Source: an uncultured Riemerella sp.
GTDB taxonomy: Bacteria; Bacteroidota; Bacteroidia; Flavobacteriales; Weeksellaceae
Length of the DNA: 38,029 nt
Direction: 5' to 3'
Assembly: GCA_938037185.1 (NCBI GenBank)
Contig: CALHQK010000104.1
Coordinates: 1 to 38,029 of the forward strand
In this document: positions 34,174-38,029 of the stretch, in pieces
Position numbering within the stretch: position 1 is the first letter of the stretch
How the letters are laid out: every line of letters begins with the position of its first letter
The notes under the pieces: generated by a model
Databases searched by the model: none
Seen by the model: the letters and a program-made list of their open reading frames with translations, nothing else
Told to the model about the DNA's origin: nothing
Made by a program: the position numbers and the translations under genes

Positions 34174-36843
34174 ATGCCCAAGATAAGATTAAATAAAGCG
34201 GCGAAGGAACTTAATATTTCCATTCCGAGAGCAGTAGAGTTCTTGCAGAGTAAAGGATTTGAAATTGATAACAACAATCCTAATGTGTTGTTGGAACTAG
34301 AAGCATTTTCTTCATTGGAGGCCGAATTTGCAGTAGATGGGAAGCAGAAAAAAGCTTCGCAGGAAGTGGTTATTTCCAAAGTGCCGGAAACTAAATTAGA
34401 AATAGAAGGGGACAAAACTCCAGAGATAATTAAAGCCAAGGCTCCTGCCATAAAAAGTAAAGCCAAAGTTTTAGGAAAAATAGATTTAGAGTCTAAGTCT
34501 AAAAAAGAAGAACAGCCTGAAACAGAGCCACAAACTGTTGAAGAAAAGATTTCTCCAGCAGAGGCAAAACCTACAGAGCCTAAACAAGAAGTAAAACCAA
34601 AGGCAGAAAAACAGCTTTCTCCTGAAAAACCTTTTGTAGAGGAAGTAGATGAATCTTCTGAACCAGAGAAGATAGAAACAAAATATCAAAAACTGGACGG
34701 ACCAAAAATCCTTCAGAACGAAAAAATAGACTTGTCTCAGTTTGAAACAAAACCAAAACCTTCAGACAAGAAGAAACAAAGAAAAAGAATCCAAAAACCT
34801 GCTGGAGAGGATGTTAAACCAGCTAATAACAAAGCGGGAGCTGATAAAAAATTTGCTAAAGATAAGCCACAAGGAGGAAACCGCGATAAAGGAGGCAAAA
34901 AAGGAGGAAAGAGAGAGCGCGTGATGCCTGTGGAGCTTACAGATGAGCAGGTAAAAAATCAAATCAAAGAAACTTTGGAAAAACTTACTAACAAAGGAGG
35001 TAAGTCCAGAGGAGCTAAATACAGAAAAGAAAAAAGAAATTTCCGTAGAGAGCAAGATGAGCTTCAGCAGGAGTTAGAAGCACAAGATAGAACTCTGAAA
35101 GTTACCGAGTTCATCACAGTGAATGAGCTTGCGGCTCTTATGGATGTAAGCCCTACGGAGGTTATTTCAGCATGTTTCTCGCTTGGGGTAATGGTAACCA
35201 TGAACCAAAGATTAGAAGCCGATATCCTGACATTGGTAGCAGATGAATTTGGGTATAAAATAGAATTCTCTGACGCTGATTTGGAAGACAACTCAGAAGA
35301 GGAAGCAGAAGACAGCGAAGAAGATTTATTGCCAAGAGCACCTATTGTTACTGTGATGGGGCATGTGGATCACGGTAAAACATCATTGTTGGACTACATC
35401 AGAAAAACGAATGTTATCGCTGGTGAGTCGGGAGGAATTACTCAGCATATCGGGGCGTACAGCGTACAGCTGGAGAATGGCAGACACATTACTTTCTTGG
35501 ATACTCCTGGGCACGAGGCGTTTACAGCGATGAGAGCCAGAGGAGCGCAGGTAACGGATGTAGCAATCATCGTTATCGCAGCCGATGATGAGGTGATGCC
35601 ACAGACCAAAGAGGCTATTTCCCACGCACAGGCGGCAGGCGTACCAATGATTATTGCATTAAACAAAGTAGATAAGCCTAATGCCAATCCAGATAAAATC
35701 CGTGAGCAGCTTTCAGGATTGAATATCTTGGTGGAAGAATGGGGAGGAAATGTTCAGTCACAGGAGATTTCAGCTAAATTTGGTAATAATGTAGATTTAC
35801 TTTTAGATAAAGTCCTCCTTCAAGCAGATTTATTAGAATTGAAAGCCAATCCTAATAAACCAGCATCTGGGGTCGTGATAGAGGCATCTTTGGATAAAGG
35901 AAGAGGGTATGTTTCTACACTATTGGTTCAGGCAGGAACACTCAAAGTAGGAGATTATGTCCTTGCTGGGAAAAACCATGGTAAAGTAAAAGCCATGCTG
36001 GATGAAAGAGGGCATAACCTTCAGAAAGTAGGGCCTTCTACACCAGTGACAATTTTAGGTTTAGATGGAGCGCCTACGGCAGGGGATAAATTTAAGGTTT
36101 ATGAAGATGAAAGAGAAGCGAAATCTATTGCAAATAAGAGAGAACAGCTCCAAAGAGAGCAGACAATAAGAACGAAGAAACATTTAACTCTGGACGAAAT
36201 CGGACGAAGAATAGCCCTTGGAGATTTCAAAGAGCTAAACATTATCCTAAAAGGGGATGTGGATGGTTCTGTGGAAGCCCTTACAGACATGCTTCAGAGA
36301 TTATCAACAGAGGAAATCCAAGTCAATATCCTTCACAAAGGTGTAGGACAGATTACAGAGAGTGACATCTTGCTTGCGACAGCTTCGGATGCTATCGTTA
36401 TCGGATTTAATGTAAGAGCTGGAGCAAATGCAAAAGACCTTGCAGAGAAAGAAGAGATAGAAATCAGAACTTATTCCGTAATCTACGATGCCATAGATGA
36501 TGTGAAAGAAGCTATGGAAGGAATGCTTTCGCCAGAGATTAGAGAACAAGTGGTGGGTAATGTAGAAATCCGTGAGGTGTTCAAAATCTCTAAAGTGGGA
36601 AGTATCGCAGGATGTATGGTACTTTCTGGTAAGGTGACAAGAAACTCCAAAGTTCGTCTATTGAGAGATGGAATCGTAAAATACGATGGCGAGCTGGAAA
36701 GCCTTAAACGCTATAAAGATGATGTAAAAGAAGTAACCAAAGGCTATGAATGTGGTCTTAACCTAAAAGGCTATAATGATATAGAAGTAGGTGACCTTCT
36801 TGAAATCTACGAAGAAGTAGCGATTAAGAAAAAACTGAAATAA
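34174..36843 (+). CDS. infB: Translation initiation factor IF-2
   Basis: This GTPase places initiator tRNA on the 30S subunit. The 889 residues have an N-terminal helical motif (KIRLNKAAKELNISIPRAVE), a long Lys/Glu/Pro-rich linker (about 70-290), a second IF2_N-type domain (about 305-360), the G domain with GHVDHGKT (about 395-402), DTPGHE (about 442-447) and NKVD (about 496-499), then the C-terminal EF-Tu-like and fMet-tRNA-binding domains. The last gene of the rimP-nusA-infB operon, it follows nusA after a 79-base gap that holds only AT-rich sequence and a small AAGCA/TGCTT dyad. Confidence 0.97.
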   Translation: MPKIRLNKAAKELNISIPRAVEFLQSKGFEIDNNNPNVLLELEAFSSLEAEFAVDGKQKKASQEVVISKVPETKLEIEGDKTPEIIKAKAPAIKSKAKVLGKIDLESKSKKEEQPETEPQTVEEKISPAEAKPTEPKQEVKPKAEKQLSPEKPFVEEVDESSEPEKIETKYQKLDGPKILQNEKIDLSQFETKPKPSDKKKQRKRIQKPAGEDVKPANNKAGADKKFAKDKPQGGNRDKGGKKGGKRERVMPVELTDEQVKNQIKETLEKLTNKGGKSRGAKYRKEKRNFRREQDELQQELEAQDRTLKVTEFITVNELAALMDVSPTEVISACFSLGVMVTMNQRLEADILTLVADEFGYKIEFSDADLEDNSEEEAEDSEEDLLPRAPIVTVMGHVDHGKTSLLDYIRKTNVIAGESGGITQHIGAYSVQLENGRHITFLDTPGHEAFTAMRARGAQVTDVAIIVIAADDEVMPQTKEAISHAQAAGVPMIIALNKVDKPNANPDKIREQLSGLNILVEEWGGNVQSQEISAKFGNNVDLLLDKVLLQADLLELKANPNKPASGVVIEASLDKGRGYVSTLLVQAGTLKVGDYVLAGKNHGKVKAMLDERGHNLQKVGPSTPVTILGLDGAPTAGDKFKVYEDEREAKSIANKREQLQREQTIRTKKHLTLDEIGRRIALGDFKELNIILKGDVDGSVEALTDMLQRLSTEEIQVNILHKGVGQITESDILLATASDAIVIGFNVRAGANAKDLAEKEEIEIRTYSVIYDAIDDVKEAMEGMLSPEIREQVVGNVEIREVFKISKVGSIAGCMVLSGKVTRNSKVRLLRDGIVKYDGELESLKRYKDDVKEVTKGYECGLNLKGYNDIEVGDLLEIYEEVAIKKKLK

Positions 36844-36861
36844 ATTTTATTAGATTAGTAG

Positions 36862-36899
36862 AAAAAACTTTGGCAAGACTCTTTTGTCAAAGTTTTTTC
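36862..36899 (+). terminator. Intrinsic terminator after infB
   Basis: A 14-bp stem with one G-T pair (36862-36875 with 36885-36898) and a 9-nt loop has six Ts in the descending arm and six As in the ascending arm. Confidence 0.85.
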
Positions 36900-36918
36900 A
36901 TTTATGGATGGATTTAGT

Positions 36919-36926
36919 TATTTTTG
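36919..36926 (+). promoter_or_regulatory. -7 promoter element of the GT2 gene
   Basis: TATTTTTG matches TAnnTTTG, 16 bases before the GTG start at 36943. Confidence 0.45.
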
Positions 36927-36942
36927 CTAAAAAAATAAAATC

Positions 36943-37935
36943 GTGGATGTTTCTATTTCCATCATTGTTGCTATCTATAACCGTAGGGACGAACTCACAG
37001 AACTGCTGGACTCACTTCTTGTCCAAGAGGATAAGGATTTTGAAATAGTCATAGTAGATGATGGCTCTTCCGTGGAGCTGCTTCCTGTGGTGGATTTGTA
37101 TCAAAGGAAGCTCAACATTCAGTATCTCAAAAAACAAAATTCAGGGCCAGGACTCAGCCGAAATTACGGAGCAGAACGAGCTAAAAACAACTGGCTGGTT
37201 TTCTTGGATAGCGATGTAGTTGTCCCAAGGGATTACATTAAAAACATTAAAAATAATCTTCAAACTGAACCAACCGATGCTTTTGGTGGAGCGGATAAAG
37301 CTGATGAAAACTTTTCGAATGTACAAAAAGCAATTTCCTATTCTATGACTTCGGTTTTTACAACGGGCGGAATTCGTGGAAGCAAGAAAGCTGTGAGTAA
37401 ATTTCAGCCCAGAAGTTTTAATATGGGAGTGAATAAAGCGGTGTTTTCGGTGGTGGGAGGTTTCTCGGATATGAGAATCGGCGAAGACCCAGACCTTTCC
37501 ATGAGGCTTTGGGAAAATGGCTTCAGCACTTGTTTTTATGAAAATATAGCAGTCTATCACAAACGGCGAACGAGCCTGAAAAAATTCTCAAAACAGGTCT
37601 ATCAGTTTGGTGTTGCCAGACCCATTCTCAACCAGCGGCATCCTCAATATACGAAACCTACTTTTTGGTTTCCATCCTTGTTTTTGTTAGGTTTTTTAGG
37701 AAGTCTGTTGCTTGTTTTTTGGACAAAAATACCGCTGCTGCTGTACGCTTTTTATACTTTATTGATATTCGTACATTCTTTATTTAAGATGAAAAGCCTG
37801 CCGATTTCGGTGATGACCATTGTCACCACTTATGTCCAGATGTTTTCCTACGGCTGGGGATTTCTTTACTCTTGGGTAAAACTGAACATCCTAAACCAAA
37901 CGCCTAAAAAGGCTTTTCCTACACATTTTTATTAA
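36943..37935 (+). CDS. Family 2 glycosyltransferase with C-terminal membrane segment
   Basis: The 330-residue GT2 enzyme has a GT-A domain (about 1-235) with ISIIVAIYNRRDEL, the nucleotide-binding VDDGSSVELL, LDSDVVVPRDY (the DxD metal site) and IGEDPDLSMRLW (the ED acidic catalytic pair). Two to three membrane helices (about 245-300) follow. The acceptor is unknown. Translation most likely starts at a GTG: the first conserved strand begins four codons later, and the ATG at 36947 is in another frame. It is separated from infB by a strong terminator and has its own -7 element, so it is independent of the minus-strand glycan cluster. Confidence 0.88.
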   Translation: MDVSISIIVAIYNRRDELTELLDSLLVQEDKDFEIVIVDDGSSVELLPVVDLYQRKLNIQYLKKQNSGPGLSRNYGAERAKNNWLVFLDSDVVVPRDYIKNIKNNLQTEPTDAFGGADKADENFSNVQKAISYSMTSVFTTGGIRGSKKAVSKFQPRSFNMGVNKAVFSVVGGFSDMRIGEDPDLSMRLWENGFSTCFYENIAVYHKRRTSLKKFSKQVYQFGVARPILNQRHPQYTKPTFWFPSLFLLGFLGSLLLVFWTKIPLLLYAFYTLLIFVHSLFKMKSLPISVMTIVTTYVQMFSYGWGFLYSWVKLNILNQTPKKAFPTHFY

Positions 37936-38029
37936 AGGAAATTCTTTTTTTGCATCAAAAAAATTACATTTTAATTCAAACAAACTGCGGGGGCTTACCT
38001 GCGGTTGCATTTTAATTAAAACACTCCTG
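37936..38029 (+). repeat. Possible start of an approximately 41-bp repeat at the window edge
   Basis: CATTTTAATT occurs at 37967-37976 and 38008-38017, exactly 41 bases apart, with AAACAAACTGCGG-like and AAAACACTCCTG-like sequence after each copy. The first unit contains GCGGGGGCTTACCTGCGG. Only two partial copies are visible before the window ends, so this may be chance. No gene is seen here. Confidence 0.3.

Overview
The window looks like a chromosomal segment of a Flavobacteriia member, most likely the Weeksellaceae (Chryseobacterium/Riemerella/Bergeyella-like) group. Supporting signs are a type III glutamine synthetase, a PorX regulator of type IX secretion, an LpxC-FabZ fusion, a SusC/SusD pair, low GC content, and start regions preceded by the Bacteroidetes -7 promoter element TAnnTTTG rather than Shine-Dalgarno sequences. 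The genus assignment is inference.

Layout. 1-560: the 3' end of a 23S rRNA gene, a 5S rRNA gene and a terminator. 560-1784: a small accessory patch with a decayed DUF4926-like gene, a 28-codon ORF, an unrecognised 157-residue gene and a 22-bp tandem repeat. 1785-5601: glnN (+) converging with porX (-). 5762-6010: a 42-bp palindromic repeat array between the divergent genes porX and an HD-domain phosphohydrolase. 7415-12152: a lipid A and housekeeping operon (lpxD, lpxC-fabZ, lpxA, efp, a second lpxD-like gene). 12213-13465: an outer-membrane beta-barrel protein converging with rnhB. 13593-17915: an orphan SusC/SusD pair. 18010-19770: argS. 19775-20150: a second 42-bp repeat array.

20225-32186 (all minus strand) is a tightly packed run of 12 genes for nucleotide-sugar synthesis and glycan tailoring. 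In transcription order it contains ugd, a DUF4261 gene, rfbB, a GtrB-like glycosyltransferase, an SDR, an ATP-grasp ligase, a HAD-like protein, a NeuD/PglD-type acetyltransferase, an OafA-type acyltransferase, a WecE-type aminotransferase, a polytopic GtrII/GT-C-like protein and rfbA. RfbA, RfbB, WecE and the acetyltransferase would together make a dTDP-4-acetamido-4,6-dideoxyhexose. The rhamnose genes rfbC and rfbD are absent, as are Wzx and Wzy. I therefore read the cluster as a sugar-synthesis and decoration locus rather than a complete polysaccharide locus.

32257-36899 is the rimP-nusA-infB transcription/translation operon, with a good promoter and a terminator-like hairpin in its leader. 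A GT2 glycosyltransferase follows (36943-37935), and the window ends in what may be the start of another approximately 41-bp repeat.

The most unusual structure is the repeat family. Palindromes recur every 41-42 bp, about four helical turns, and their two arms change together between units. The arrays lie both between divergent promoters and between convergent genes. The most interesting gene set is the SDR/ATP-grasp/HAD/acetyltransferase core of the glycan cluster, where the HAD-like and SDR proteins carry altered key motifs.
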